Source of the DNA: Microbacterium oxydans
GTDB lineage: Bacteria > Actinomycetota > Actinomycetes > Actinomycetales > Microbacteriaceae
Assembly: GCF_900095745.1 (NCBI RefSeq)
Contig: NZ_FMIR01000006.1
Span: forward strand, 148,269-212,268
DNA: 64,000 nt
Direction of reading: 5' to 3'
Both the position numbers and the translations under genes were made by a program. Under the pieces are notes generated by a model. It ran no database searches. It saw nothing but the letters and a program-made list of their open reading frames with translations, and was not told the DNA's origin. Below are positions 16,819 through 24,534 of the stretch, in pieces; position 1 is the stretch's first letter; each line of letters opens with the position of its first letter.

Positions 16819-17805
16819 TCACCGGAAGACGCGGGTGATGCCGCTCTCGATCTGGGTGAGTTGGATGTAGACGAGGAGCCGGAGGATCGGCCCCAGCAGT
16901 GCGCGGCGGACGCGACGGAGGGCCCGGCGGCGGCGCGGGACGGTCTCCCATGTGAGGGTCACCCGAAGTTGCATTCCGCCTGCGGCATGTTCGAGCGCGA
17001 AGGCCACCACTCGCGGGACCCCGTTGTCGGAGTCCGGATACGTGAAGCGCCAGGTGACGAACGCCCGGTCCTCGGAACGATCGAGGTGGATCAACTGCCG
17101 CCGGACGGGATCCTTGACGGGAATCGCCTTGCCGTCGCGGCTGGTGGTCCTCGTCCTCGCCTCCCAGGGGCCGGTGGCCGCTGCGGGCGCGTCGACCTCG
17201 TCGACCACATGGTCCCACTCGGGGATACGGGTCGCCGACGACAGCAGTTCCCACACGTCGTCGAGCGACGCGGGCACGAAGACCGCACGCGTGCCGGAGA
17301 AGGTGTTCTCGGTGAATGTCGGGCGCCGCGAGAGGCCGAATCGCCGCGCGTCGTCGAGGCGGGTCCGCAGCGCATCCGGGTCGAGGTCGAGTCGTCGCAG
17401 GATCGCCTCGATGAGACCGCTCGGCTCGTCCACGAGTGCACGCAGCACCGCTGCGGAGTCACCCCGGCGACCTCCACTCGACGCCTCTTTCCACACCGCG
17501 ATCGCCCGTTCGGTCCATTCGTAGCCCGAGGTCTCGTGGAACACGATGCGACCGGTGCTGTCCGTGTCGGAGGCGATGCCCACGAGGTCGAGCTGAGCCG
17601 CGTGCTGGGCAGTCACGGCCGCACGCGCCGCGTTCAGGCCCGCGCCCATGCTTCGCAGGATCTGCCCGCCGGTGTCGGGGTCGATCGTCAGGGCGAGCAG
17701 GAGGTGATCGATGTCGGCGTCACGCACGCCGAAACGGGAGGCTTCCTCCATCGCGGCCAGTGACAGCGCGTGCATGGTGGCGGCGGCGTCGATCAACCGG
17801 CTCAT
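16819..17805 (-). CDS. Clp-N repeat domain fused to SRPBCC (polyketide-cyclase-like) domain
   Basis: 328 residues. The N-terminal ~150 residues look like the double Clp-N (ClpA/ClpC N-terminal) repeat: ALSLAAMEEASRFGVRDADIDHLLLAL, then a second copy around GRRGDSAAVLRALVDEPSGLIEAILRRL. No AAA+ module follows. Residues ~165-328 look like an SRPBCC lipid/hydrophobe-binding domain (FVPASLDDVWELLSSATRIPEWDHVVDEV...). The start overlaps the upstream HTH stop as ATGA. The Clp-N part could bind peptides or adaptors and the SRPBCC part a small hydrophobic ligand; together with the HTH partner it may form a ligand-sensing switch (inference). Function unknown. Confidence 0.7.
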   Translation of the reverse strand: MSRLIDAAATMHALSLAAMEEASRFGVRDADIDHLLLALTIDPDTGGQILRSMGAGLNAARAAVTAQHAAQLDLVGIASDTDSTGRIVFHETSGYEWTERAIAVWKEASSGGRRGDSAAVLRALVDEPSGLIEAILRRLDLDPDALRTRLDDARRFGLSRRPTFTENTFSGTRAVFVPASLDDVWELLSSATRIPEWDHVVDEVDAPAAATGPWEARTRTTSRDGKAIPVKDPVRRQLIHLDRSEDRAFVTWRFTYPDSDNGVPRVVAFALEHAAGGMQLRVTLTWETVPRRRRALRRVRRALLGPILRLLVYIQLTQIESGITRVFR

Positions 17806-18047
17806 GAGTTCCTCCGGGGGACGACGATAGTCGGATCGATCCGCTTCGAGTGCTTCTTGTGCACGGCCTGCCGAGTCACACCCAGGGCATCGGCGATGGC
17901 TTGCCAGCTCATGCCGGAGCGCAATCCGGCTTCGACCTGGCGCAGTTCGAGGGCATCGGCGAGGGTGCGCAAGGAGGCGACCGCCCGCAGTCCCGCACGG
18001 GGGTCTGTCGTGTCCGCGGCGATCTGTGCGACATCGAGGGATTCCAT
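17802..18047 (-). CDS. small helix-turn-helix DNA-binding protein
   Basis: 81 residues, essentially one HTH: ALELRQVEAGLRSGMSWQAIADALGVTRQAVHKKHSKR, of the sigma-70 region 4/MerR-like type seen next to Clp-N proteins. It overlaps the Clp-N/SRPBCC gene by four bases, so the two are translated together. The ATG at 18047 sits where transcription should start (see the upstream promoter), so the mRNA may be leaderless; a TTG nine bases earlier is the alternative. Two related CAACC/GTTG motifs at the promoter suggest self-regulation. Confidence 0.75.
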   Translation of the reverse strand: MESLDVAQIAADTTDPRAGLRAVASLRTLADALELRQVEAGLRSGMSWQAIADALGVTRQAVHKKHSKRIDPTIVVPRRNS

Positions 18048-18053
18048 GTCTGT

Positions 18054-18093
18054 CAACCTACGTTGCTCGCGACCACAATGTCAACCTGGGTTG
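18054..18093 (-). promoter_or_regulatory. promoter with two CAACC..GTTG motifs
   Basis: On the minus strand TTGACA (18084-18079) and TAGGTT (18060-18055) form a promoter with an 18-bp spacer, placing the start point next to the ATG at 18047. The motifs CAACCTACGTTG (18054-18065) and CAACCTGGGTTG (18082-18093) cover -10 and -35, 28 bp apart, as expected for two operator copies on one helix face (approximately). Confidence 0.5.
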
Positions 18094-18119
18094 CTTCGCC
18101 GGGTTCGCGGCGAGGCCCC

Positions 18120-19304
18120 TCAGACGGTCGACGGATGCAGCACGACCTTGATGCAGCCGTCCTCCTTCTTCTGGAACGTGCGGTACAGGTCGGGCGCATC
18201 GTCGAGCGGTGCGTGATGGGTGGTCAGGTCCATGACGCCCAGCGGATCGGCGGCATCCTCCACGAGGGGCAGCAGGTCGTCGACCCAGTTCTTCACGTTG
18301 CACTGCCCCATGCGCAGGGTGATCTGCTTGTCGAAGAGGGTCTTCATGGGCATGATGTCGGCGTCCCCCGCGTACACACCGCTCAGCGACACGGTTCCGC
18401 CCCGGCGCACGACATCGATCGAGGCGTAGACGGCGGCGAGCCGGTCGACCCCGGCCTTGTCGAACACCTGGCGCGCGGCCGGGTCGGGAAGCAGCCCGAC
18501 CGCCTTCTGCAGGAACTCGACTCCCGAGTTGCCGTGCGCCTCGAGTCCCACGGCATCCACCACCGAGTCGGCGCCGCGCCCCTCGGTCAGATCCCGCAGC
18601 TCCTCGACGACGGTGTTGGTCAGGTCGAACGTCTCGATGCCGTGGCGCTCGGCCATCGCCCGCCGCTCCGGCACCGGATCGACCGCGAGCACCCGATACC
18701 CGCGATGCCGTCCGATGCGCGAGACGAACTGTCCGACCGGCCCGAGGCCCATCACGGCGAGCGTCCCGCCCTCCGGAACCTGCGCGTACTCGACGCCCTG
18801 CCAGGCCGTGGGGAGGATGTCGCTGAGGAAGAGGTAGCGCTCGTCGGGCAGGTCGGACGCCACCGGGATGTGGTTGTAGTCGGCAAGCGGCACCCGCAGA
18901 TACTCGGCCTGTCCGCCCGGAACCTGGCCGTAGAGCTTCGTGTACCCGAACAGCGCCGCCCCGCTGCCGTACTCCCGCACCTGCGTGGTCTCGCACTGGG
19001 ACTGCAGTCCGCGCCGGCAGAGGAAGCACTCGCCGCACGAGATGTTGAACGGGATCACCACGCGGTCGCCGACCGACAGCTTCGTGACGCCCGCACCGAC
19101 CTCGACGACGACTCCCATCGGCTCATGGCCCAGGATGTCTCCGCGATCGAGGAACGGCCCGAGCAACTCGTACAGGTGCAGATCCGATCCGCAGATCGCG
19201 GAGGAGGTGACACGGATGATGGCGTCCGTGGGTTCGTGGATGACCGGATCGGCGACCTCCTCGACGGTCACGTTGCGCTTGCCCTGCCAGGTGAGTGCCT
19301 TCAT
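18120..19304 (-). CDS. zinc-dependent alcohol dehydrogenase (formaldehyde-dehydrogenase-like MDR)
   Basis: 394 residues of the medium-chain dehydrogenase family. The catalytic zinc ligands are Cys38 (AICGSDLH), His/Glu of GHEPMGVV and the acidic residue further on. The structural zinc loop has the cysteines of CGECFLCRRGLQSQC. The NAD site is GLGPVG, followed by AVDPVPER. The closest overall type is glutathione-independent formaldehyde dehydrogenase-like enzymes, often stress-linked in actinobacteria. GGAGG is five bases before the ATG. It is not obviously in an operon: the HTH promoter starts just after it on the same strand. Confidence 0.8.
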   Translation of the reverse strand: MKALTWQGKRNVTVEEVADPVIHEPTDAIIRVTSSAICGSDLHLYELLGPFLDRGDILGHEPMGVVVEVGAGVTKLSVGDRVVIPFNISCGECFLCRRGLQSQCETTQVREYGSGAALFGYTKLYGQVPGGQAEYLRVPLADYNHIPVASDLPDERYLFLSDILPTAWQGVEYAQVPEGGTLAVMGLGPVGQFVSRIGRHRGYRVLAVDPVPERRAMAERHGIETFDLTNTVVEELRDLTEGRGADSVVDAVGLEAHGNSGVEFLQKAVGLLPDPAARQVFDKAGVDRLAAVYASIDVVRRGGTVSLSGVYAGDADIMPMKTLFDKQITLRMGQCNVKNWVDDLLPLVEDAADPLGVMDLTTHHAPLDDAPDLYRTFQKKEDGCIKVVLHPSTV

Positions 19305-19451
19305 GGTGTCCTCCGATCATCGGTCCGTGTCGGCCCACGTTCGTCGAGGGATGCGGTACAGCCAACCGGGTTGACAGACGCGCAGCCGCCCGTGTCAAGC
19401 GTCTTCTGCGGTCGTCTCCGGGCGTGCAGGATGATCGCGGACGGAGGAATC

Positions 19452-19934
19452 ATGGCGACGAACACTCGTGACCTGACCTGCACCACGGAAGATGTGTTCC
19501 GCGTGCTCGCGAACGGCTGGCTGTATCCCGGATGGGTGGTCGGAGCCTCGCGCATGCGCGACGTCGATGAGTCCTGGCCCGAGGTCGGCGCGCAGTTGCA
19601 TCATTCCTTCGGTGTGTGGCCGGCGCTGCTCGATGACAGGACCGAGGTGCAGGAGTGGGATGCGCCGCACCGGATGGTGCTCACCGCGCGCGGCTGGCCG
19701 ATGGGCGAGGCCAAGGTCACGCTGCGCGCGCGCACGACGGCATCGGGCTGTCAGGTGCGCATCGACGAGGAACCCGTGAAGGGGCCGGCGGCGCTCATCC
19801 CCCGATTCCTCACCACGCCGATGCTGCGCTGGCGCAACGCCGAGACACTGCACCGGCTCGCCTATCTCGCCGAGGGTCGAGCGGGTGACGACGACAGGAG
19901 CCCGGGCGGGGTCACTCCCCCGAGTTCTTCTTGA
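19452..19934 (+). CDS. SRPBCC family protein
   Basis: 160 residues with a START/SRPBCC fold pattern: TCTTEDVFRVLANGWLYPGWVVGASRMRDVDESWP near the N-terminus and a C-terminal helix (LIPRFLTTPMLRWRNAETLHRLAYLAE). Such proteins bind hydrophobic ligands. GGAGGA lies just upstream of the ATG at 19452; an in-frame ATG at 19431 is the alternative. Its last 23 bases overlap the tail of the convergent membrane-protein gene. Between it and the divergent dehydrogenase, TTGACA (19371) and TGTCAA (19393) form an inverted pair, but no good -10 boxes follow. Confidence 0.7.
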   Translation: MATNTRDLTCTTEDVFRVLANGWLYPGWVVGASRMRDVDESWPEVGAQLHHSFGVWPALLDDRTEVQEWDAPHRMVLTARGWPMGEAKVTLRARTTASGCQVRIDEEPVKGPAALIPRFLTTPMLRWRNAETLHRLAYLAEGRAGDDDRSPGGVTPPSSS

Positions 19935-20919
19935 ACTGCCGCTCCCAGTCGCGCAGCTCGGAGCGACCGATGAGCGAGTCGAGCGACACCTGGAACAGCA
20001 GTCCCTTGCGGGCATTGACCTGCTTGATGTTGTCGACGATCTGCGTCGTCACCGCCGCCAGCGCCTCGCGCACCTCGGCGATCCGTTCCTCCGGCGCATC
20101 CCACAGGTCGGGCCGGGTGAGCAGGTCGAGCAGATAGTCGGGCTCCAGCGCGGCGACGAGGCGGGCGAGCTTATCGGAGTACTCCGCCTCGGCCAGAGCG
20201 ACCTGGTCGGTCTCTGCCTTGGCGTCGAGTCGCACGAAGAGCTGCTCGACGTGTGAGGCGAGCGCGTCGATGCCCGCGGCCGTCTCCGCGGCCACCGGGT
20301 TGTTCGGCAGGTTCGCGTAGTCGACCCGCAGCTCGCGCAGTCGGTTCACCCGCAGGCGGATGCCGCGAGGAACCGGATCCGCCGCGGTCTTCGGCGTGCG
20401 ACGGCGTCGGGCGAGCAGTCCGATCGCCGTGCCGCCCGCCGCGAGCAGGACGGCGCCGCTGATCACGACGGGCAGCAACCAGTCCGCTCCTCCACCGGTG
20501 CCGCTCGCACCCGGAGAGGAGGGGGTCTCTTCGACGATCTGCTGCACGGTCTCGACGAGCGCGGTCTGGGTGTCGCCCGCCGCTGCCTCGTTCTCGTTGG
20601 CGATCCGCAGCGCCTCTGTGCTTTCGATGGCTGTCGACGCGGCTTGGAGGTCGTCCCCGATGGCGAGCACCACGGTCTTCTGCGGGGCCTCCTTGGTGAT
20701 CCGGTTGAGCAGTTCGAGGTCGAATGCCGCGCCGAGATCGGCATCCGTCGGCAGCACCACGACCGCGATCGAGCCGTCAGCGGGAAGGACATCGGTGAGC
20801 GCGGCGGTCAGGGAGTCCCCGCCCTTCACATCGGGGGCCACGTAGACGTTCCCCGATTGCAGAGCGCCGGCGACAGTGTCGGTGACCCCGCTCAGGTCGG
20901 ATGCCGCGACGATGATCAT
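19912..20919 (-). CDS. single-pass membrane protein partnered with a VWA lipoprotein
   Basis: 335 residues. Residues 1-~130 form an extracellular-type alpha/beta domain (IAVVVLPTDADLG, KTVVLAIGDDLQ) without an obvious signal peptide, reminiscent of TPM-like or mycobacterial Rv1476-like domains (weak). One membrane helix follows (about 147-170, WLLPVVISGAVLLAAGG...), then RRRR and a helical cytoplasmic part of ~160 residues resembling XpaC-type proteins (weak). The ATG at 20919 has GAGGTG just upstream; a GTG at 20925 is possible. It starts directly after the VWA lipoprotein stop and is co-transcribed with it. Such pairs are seen near toxic-anion-resistance genes in other actinobacteria (general knowledge); none is here. 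Confidence 0.6.
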   Translation of the reverse strand: MIIVAASDLSGVTDTVAGALQSGNVYVAPDVKGGDSLTAALTDVLPADGSIAVVVLPTDADLGAAFDLELLNRITKEAPQKTVVLAIGDDLQAASTAIESTEALRIANENEAAAGDTQTALVETVQQIVEETPSSPGASGTGGGADWLLPVVISGAVLLAAGGTAIGLLARRRRTPKTAADPVPRGIRLRVNRLRELRVDYANLPNNPVAAETAAGIDALASHVEQLFVRLDAKAETDQVALAEAEYSDKLARLVAALEPDYLLDLLTRPDLWDAPEERIAEVREALAAVTTQIVDNIKQVNARKGLLFQVSLDSLIGRSELRDWERQFKKNSGE

Positions 20920-20926
20920 GCCCACC

Positions 20927-22765
20927 TCAGAAGTTGTTGATCACGGAGGCGAAGACGAGGTCGATGCGCTCGGCGTCCGACGCGTCGAACATCTGGCCCC
21001 CGGTGGCATCGGCGATCCGCTGCAGCACCGAGGTGTCAGCCGCCGCGCTGTAGGCGATCGGGAAGATCCGCACCGGGGCGTCGGTGCCGCCCTCCTTCGT
21101 GCTCTTGCCGATCTTCGCGATCAGCGAGTCGAGTGAAGTCGTCGAGTCGGTGTCCTCACCGTCCGAGAGCACCACGATCGCGTTGATCCGTCCGGGCTCT
21201 GCCCGCTCGCTCATGGCCTCGTACGCGGTGAGCACCGCGTCGTACAGCGGTGTGCCGTTGCGCTCGGCGTAACGGAGGTCGTCGAGGGAGGAGTCGAGCT
21301 TCTCGCCGTCGGCCCCCAGAGGCGTGACCCCGCGAAGCACCTGGATGCTCTCGCCCTCGTCGGAGGAGACGCCGGTGGTGAACGCCCAGACGCCGACCTC
21401 GTCGGTGGAGCGGAAATGGTCGAGCGTCGACTGTGCGCCCTGGATCGCCCCGTCGAGCCGGGAGCGTCCGTCGCCGATCGGCTCGTCCATCGAGCCGGAG
21501 ATGTCGATGAGCTCGAGCACGGATGAGGGCTTGCGAACCTGCGTCCACTGGTCGATCGCGGTGGAGATCACGTCGACCTCGGGCTTCGGCAGCGTCACGG
21601 TGGGCTGTGCGGGATCGACACCGAAGTTCGCGGTGAACAGGTCGCCCAGCGGGACCGATTCGTCGAGCGGACGGAAACCGTACTCGGGAAGGATCGTCTG
21701 CGCGGCCTCGGTCTGCAGGAACGCGGCGAAGGCCTCACCCGCCGTGCGCTGCTCCGGCGTCACCCAGTCGGCACCGAGCACGGTGACGGGGTTGTCCGAC
21801 CACATCGAACCGCCCTCCGGGTACACGGCGACCAGCTTGGTCTTCGGCGGGACCAGGGTCTCTCCCGGCTGCACGGTGTGCGAGTCGGGGTTGCCCTTGT
21901 TGTAGTTGAGCAGCGAGGTCTCCTCGAGTGCGACCGCCGACACGTAGGCCGAGCCGTTGGCGCCGTTCTGCGTCTCGTCGTACAGCGTCGACAGCACGTT
22001 GCCCGTGGTGTCGCCGTAGTGGATCACGCACTCCTCGAACACGCGGGAGAAGTCGGCTGCGGCATCCACATCCGCCGAGGTCAGCCCCTCCGCCTTGCCC
22101 GACGCCTCGTACGACTGCATCAGGATGGTCGACAGCCCGGTGGTCGAGGTGTTCGGGTTCGTCTTCGAGATCTTGAAGGCGCCCCAGATGTCCTTGCCCA
22201 CGCTCCCCCAGCCGTCGGGGTCCTGGCACAGGCCCTCGAGGTCGGTGATGCTGATCGGCTTGTCCGGCCAGCCGAGCGCCTTGGCCATCGGCTCGGGCAT
22301 GCCGAACACGACGGGGGTGCGGGTGAAGGATGCGGGTGTGCCGACGAGGTTCTGCGAGGCGGCCGCCGCGACACGGTCGGTCCAGACGGTGGATGCGGGC
22401 GACCACAGGGTGGGCCACAGTGCACGGTCGTCGCTCGGCCAGTCCTCGCCGGATGTCAGGTAGCGGGCGGCGTTGCCGGATGAGACGTTCGTCGGACGCA
22501 CGGTGGCGCAGGTGTCGAGCTTGTCGTGCTCCGGAGAGTCCTTGAACGCGGTCGCCAGCTCGTCGAGCATGTTGACCTTCTCCGACGAGGTCGCCACGGT
22601 GATGTGCGTGCAGCCGTCGTCGGGAAAACCCTGGCTGTCGTCGGGGGTGGGCTCTTCTCCCCCACCGGTGCAGGCCGCCAGCACCAGCGCGACGATCGCC
22701 GCCGTCGCCAGGGCGGCAGGTGTTCGCCGGATGGTGGTCCTTCGTGCGGTGCGAGGGGCGCTCAT
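20927..22765 (-). CDS. lipoprotein with solute-binding-like and von Willebrand A domains
   Basis: 612 residues. A signal peptide ends in a lipobox, LAAC, with lipidated Cys32. Residues ~45-390 resemble a type-2 periplasmic binding protein, with VATSSEKVNMLDELATAF at its start and QTEAAQTILPEYGFRPLD near its end. The rest is a VWA domain whose metal site is visible as DISGSMDE (DxSxS) and later SDGEDTDS. It should sit on the outer face of the membrane and bind a ligand or partner in a metal-dependent way. It leads a two-gene unit with the membrane protein downstream. The ATG at 22765 is preferred over one at 22801, which would overlap the upstream enzyme gene. Confidence 0.75.
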   Translation of the reverse strand: MSAPRTARRTTIRRTPAALATAAIVALVLAACTGGGEEPTPDDSQGFPDDGCTHITVATSSEKVNMLDELATAFKDSPEHDKLDTCATVRPTNVSSGNAARYLTSGEDWPSDDRALWPTLWSPASTVWTDRVAAAASQNLVGTPASFTRTPVVFGMPEPMAKALGWPDKPISITDLEGLCQDPDGWGSVGKDIWGAFKISKTNPNTSTTGLSTILMQSYEASGKAEGLTSADVDAAADFSRVFEECVIHYGDTTGNVLSTLYDETQNGANGSAYVSAVALEETSLLNYNKGNPDSHTVQPGETLVPPKTKLVAVYPEGGSMWSDNPVTVLGADWVTPEQRTAGEAFAAFLQTEAAQTILPEYGFRPLDESVPLGDLFTANFGVDPAQPTVTLPKPEVDVISTAIDQWTQVRKPSSVLELIDISGSMDEPIGDGRSRLDGAIQGAQSTLDHFRSTDEVGVWAFTTGVSSDEGESIQVLRGVTPLGADGEKLDSSLDDLRYAERNGTPLYDAVLTAYEAMSERAEPGRINAIVVLSDGEDTDSTTSLDSLIAKIGKSTKEGGTDAPVRIFPIAYSAAADTSVLQRIADATGGQMFDASDAERIDLVFASVINNF

Positions 22766-22797
22766 GCGCCAAGGGTACCGATGTATCGGGCTCCCGA

Positions 22798-23622
22798 TCA
22801 CGCGGTTCCGGTGCGCATGAACTCCTCAGCCGCCTGCACCTGCTCCACACTCGGGCGGATGCCGGTGTAGAGCACGAACTGCTCGAGAGCCTGCAGAGTC
22901 GCGACCTCGGCCCCGGTGATCAGGGTCTTGCCTGCCGCGCGGCCCGCGATGATCAGGGGTGTCTCCGCGGGCAGCGCGACGACGTCGAAGACGACGGATG
23001 CCGCCCCGATCGCCGCCTCCGAGAACGCGAGCGTGTGCTCCTCTGCGCCACCGGCCATCCCGATCGGAGTGACATTGACGAGGATGTCCGCCGTCGCATC
23101 GCCGACTTCCGCCGCCCAGGCGAAGTCGTACAGGTCGGCGAGTGCGCGCCCGTTGGATTCGTTCCGCGCGACGACGGTGACGTCGGTGAAGCCGGCGTCG
23201 CGGAAGGCGGCTGCGGTGGCCTTGGCCATGCCGCCGGAGCCGCGAAGCAGTACGGAGGCTGCGGGATCCAGCTCGTTGCGCGTGATCAGCTGCGCGATCG
23301 CGGAGTAGTCGGTGTTGTACGCCGTGAGCACGCCCGCGTCGTTCACGATCGTGTTGACCGAATCGATCGCCGTCGCCGAGGGGTCCATCCGATCGACCAG
23401 CGCGATCACGTCCTCCTTGTACGGCATGGAGATCGCGCAGCCGCGGATGCCGAGTCCGCGCACGCCGGCGATGGCCTGCGCGAGGTCGGTCGGAGCGAAG
23501 GCCTTGTAGATCCAGTTGAGTCCGAGCGCCTCGTAGAGGTGGTTGTGGAAGCGCGTCCCGTTGTTGCTCGGCCGCGCCGACAGCGAGATGCAGAGCGTCA
23601 TGTCCTTGTTGAGCAGCGTCAC
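22798..23622 (-). CDS. shikimate 5-dehydrogenase-like NADP oxidoreductase
   Basis: 274 residues of the AroE/YdiB family. The catalytic Lys is in ISMPYKEDV and the Asp in NTDYSA. The NADP-site glycine loop is changed from GxGGxx to RGSGGMAKA, and the family Asn of NTIVN is kept. The start is GTG with GGAGG about 12 bases upstream. The short form of the substrate domain (SLSARPSNNGTRFHNHLYEALGL) lacks the usual SxS pair in its normal setting, so a quinate/shikimate role is not certain. The lipoprotein gene begins 32 bp downstream, so they may share a transcript without an evident functional link. Confidence 0.7.
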   Translation of the reverse strand: MTLLNKDMTLCISLSARPSNNGTRFHNHLYEALGLNWIYKAFAPTDLAQAIAGVRGLGIRGCAISMPYKEDVIALVDRMDPSATAIDSVNTIVNDAGVLTAYNTDYSAIAQLITRNELDPAASVLLRGSGGMAKATAAAFRDAGFTDVTVVARNESNGRALADLYDFAWAAEVGDATADILVNVTPIGMAGGAEEHTLAFSEAAIGAASVVFDVVALPAETPLIIAGRAAGKTLITGAEVATLQALEQFVLYTGIRPSVEQVQAAEEFMRTGTA

Positions 23623-23736
23623 CGCATCAGGCTACCTCCGCGTCCTTTCGGGCACCGGGAGCAGTGCCCGACGTGGGTCGATCTCACCCGGAGGAGGTCC
23701 GTGACGGGACCGTGCGCACTCCCCTATGGTGAAGGT

Positions 23737-23880
23737 GCGTGCACAAGGGGATTGATCGTCTCCGTCTCTCCCCAGGAGACGGACGGCCCACCCCAGGGGC
23801 AAGACGATCCGTGCATGCGATTGGGCCCCCTCGAGTAGTTCAGTCCCCAATGGACTGCTCGAGGGGGTCGCTATCGGGTC
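23737..23880 (+). ncRNA. candidate structured small RNA
   Basis: GTGACG (23701-23706) and TATGGT (23725-23730) could start a transcript near 23737. Downstream, GATCGTC (23754-23760) pairs with GACGATC (23803-23809), enclosing a perfect CCGTCTC/GAGACGG hairpin (23762-23782). A second long stem follows: CCCCCTCGAG (23826-23835) with CTCGAGGGGG (23858-23867), and an inner AGTCC/GGACT. Several independent perfect stems in one short non-coding stretch argue for an RNA gene or leader. It does not match RNase P, tmRNA, SRP RNA or a tRNA, and I cannot place it in a known family. Confidence 0.4.
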
Positions 23881-23901
23881 CTGCACACCGATTTTCGGAT
23901 T

Positions 23902-23938
23902 TGTCCCCCAAAAGGGGGACACGCGCTCCGAAAAGGAG
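23902..23938. promoter_or_regulatory. TGTCCCCC-AAAA-GGGGGACA palindrome and adjacent A-loop hairpin
   Basis: Perfect eight-base arms around AAAA (23902-23921), then CTCC-GAAAA-GGAG (23926-23938). It could be an operator or the 3' stems of the RNA candidate. Confidence 0.4.
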
Positions 23939-24083
23939 TTAGGCTGTTCTTGACGCACCCTCCGGTCGTCTTCGGCCCTCATCGCTCCCCCCGCGGTGAG
24001 GGCCACACCATTTTCTGGGCGTCATCCGCTCGCGCGCCCCCGGGAACCCGCCGCATGACGGCCATGTGCCGCTCGTGCAACAT

Positions 24084-24112
24084 TTGGATTACCTTCTTGC
24101 CGCGGCTATTCC
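24084..24112 (+). promoter_or_regulatory. probable cold-shock gene promoter
   Basis: TTGGAT (24084-24089) and TATTCC (24107-24112), spacer 17 bp, leaving a leader of about 73 nt before the ATG at 24192. A structured leader is usual for cold-shock genes. Confidence 0.4.
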
Positions 24113-24191
24113 CCTCGGGGTCTCCTCCACTAGCGTTAGCGGTGTCGGGGCATCCCTGCGTCGGCTTCTTCATCAGCAGAACAGGCAGTAC

Positions 24192-24398
24192 ATGAGCACC
24201 CAGGGCACGGTTAAGTGGTTCAACTCGGAGAAGGGCTTCGGCTTCATCTCCCCCGACGACGGAGGCGCTGACGTCTTCGCACATTACTCCGCCATCGAAT
24301 CGTCCGGCTACCGGTCTCTCGAAGAGAACCAGCGAGTCGAGTTCGACGTGGCACAGGGCCCGAAGGGCCTGCAGGCAGAGAACATCCGCCCCGTCTGA
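24192..24398 (+). CDS. cold-shock protein, CspA family
   Basis: 68 residues, a single OB-fold cold-shock domain. RNP1 is KGFGFI, RNP2 is DVFAHYSAI, and the start GTVKWFN is canonical. It binds single-stranded RNA/DNA and melts RNA structure in the cytoplasm. Upstream in-frame codons (to 24066) fall in the leader and do not resemble the family, so the ATG at 24192 is taken; its ribosome site is weak. A large hairpin terminator follows. Confidence 0.9.
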   Translation: MSTQGTVKWFNSEKGFGFISPDDGGADVFAHYSAIESSGYRSLEENQRVEFDVAQGPKGLQAENIRPV

Positions 24399-24409
24399 GA
24401 CGGGCGATA

Positions 24410-24465
24410 CACAGGACTCCCCGACCGGAGCGCCATGACGGCGTCATCCGGCGGGGAGTTCTGTG
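24410..24465 (+). terminator. strong hairpin terminator after the cold-shock gene
   Basis: CACAGGACTCCCCG (24410-24423) pairs with CGGGGAGTTCTGTG (24452-24465) with one G-U pair; an inner ATGAC/GTCAT stem sits in the loop. Confidence 0.65.
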
Positions 24466-24534
24466 CTTCCGGCGGTCTGCTCCGGCGTGCCGGCACGGCG
24501 ACCGCCGGATGCACGCGGGTCGCCAGTGCCGGCG

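Larger units (their letters stand above)
23623..24191. other. 569-bp non-coding region
   Basis: No reading frame here has the coding codon bias of the neighbours. It holds a promoter-like pair, a block of nested hairpins (23754-23867), two A-loop hairpins (23902-23938) and, at its right end, the probable cold-shock promoter and leader. The hairpin pieces are annotated separately. Confidence 0.6.

Noticed and set aside
17850..19934. A 694-codon plus-strand frame reaching over the HTH and alcohol dehydrogenase genes into the SRPBCC gene
   Set aside because: Only the last 160 codons (from 19452) look like a protein; the rest is antisense to clear genes.
23739..23942. A possible 67-residue leaderless protein in the RNA-like region
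   Set aside because: Its codons lack the third-position bias of every real gene here, and hairpins explain the sequence better.
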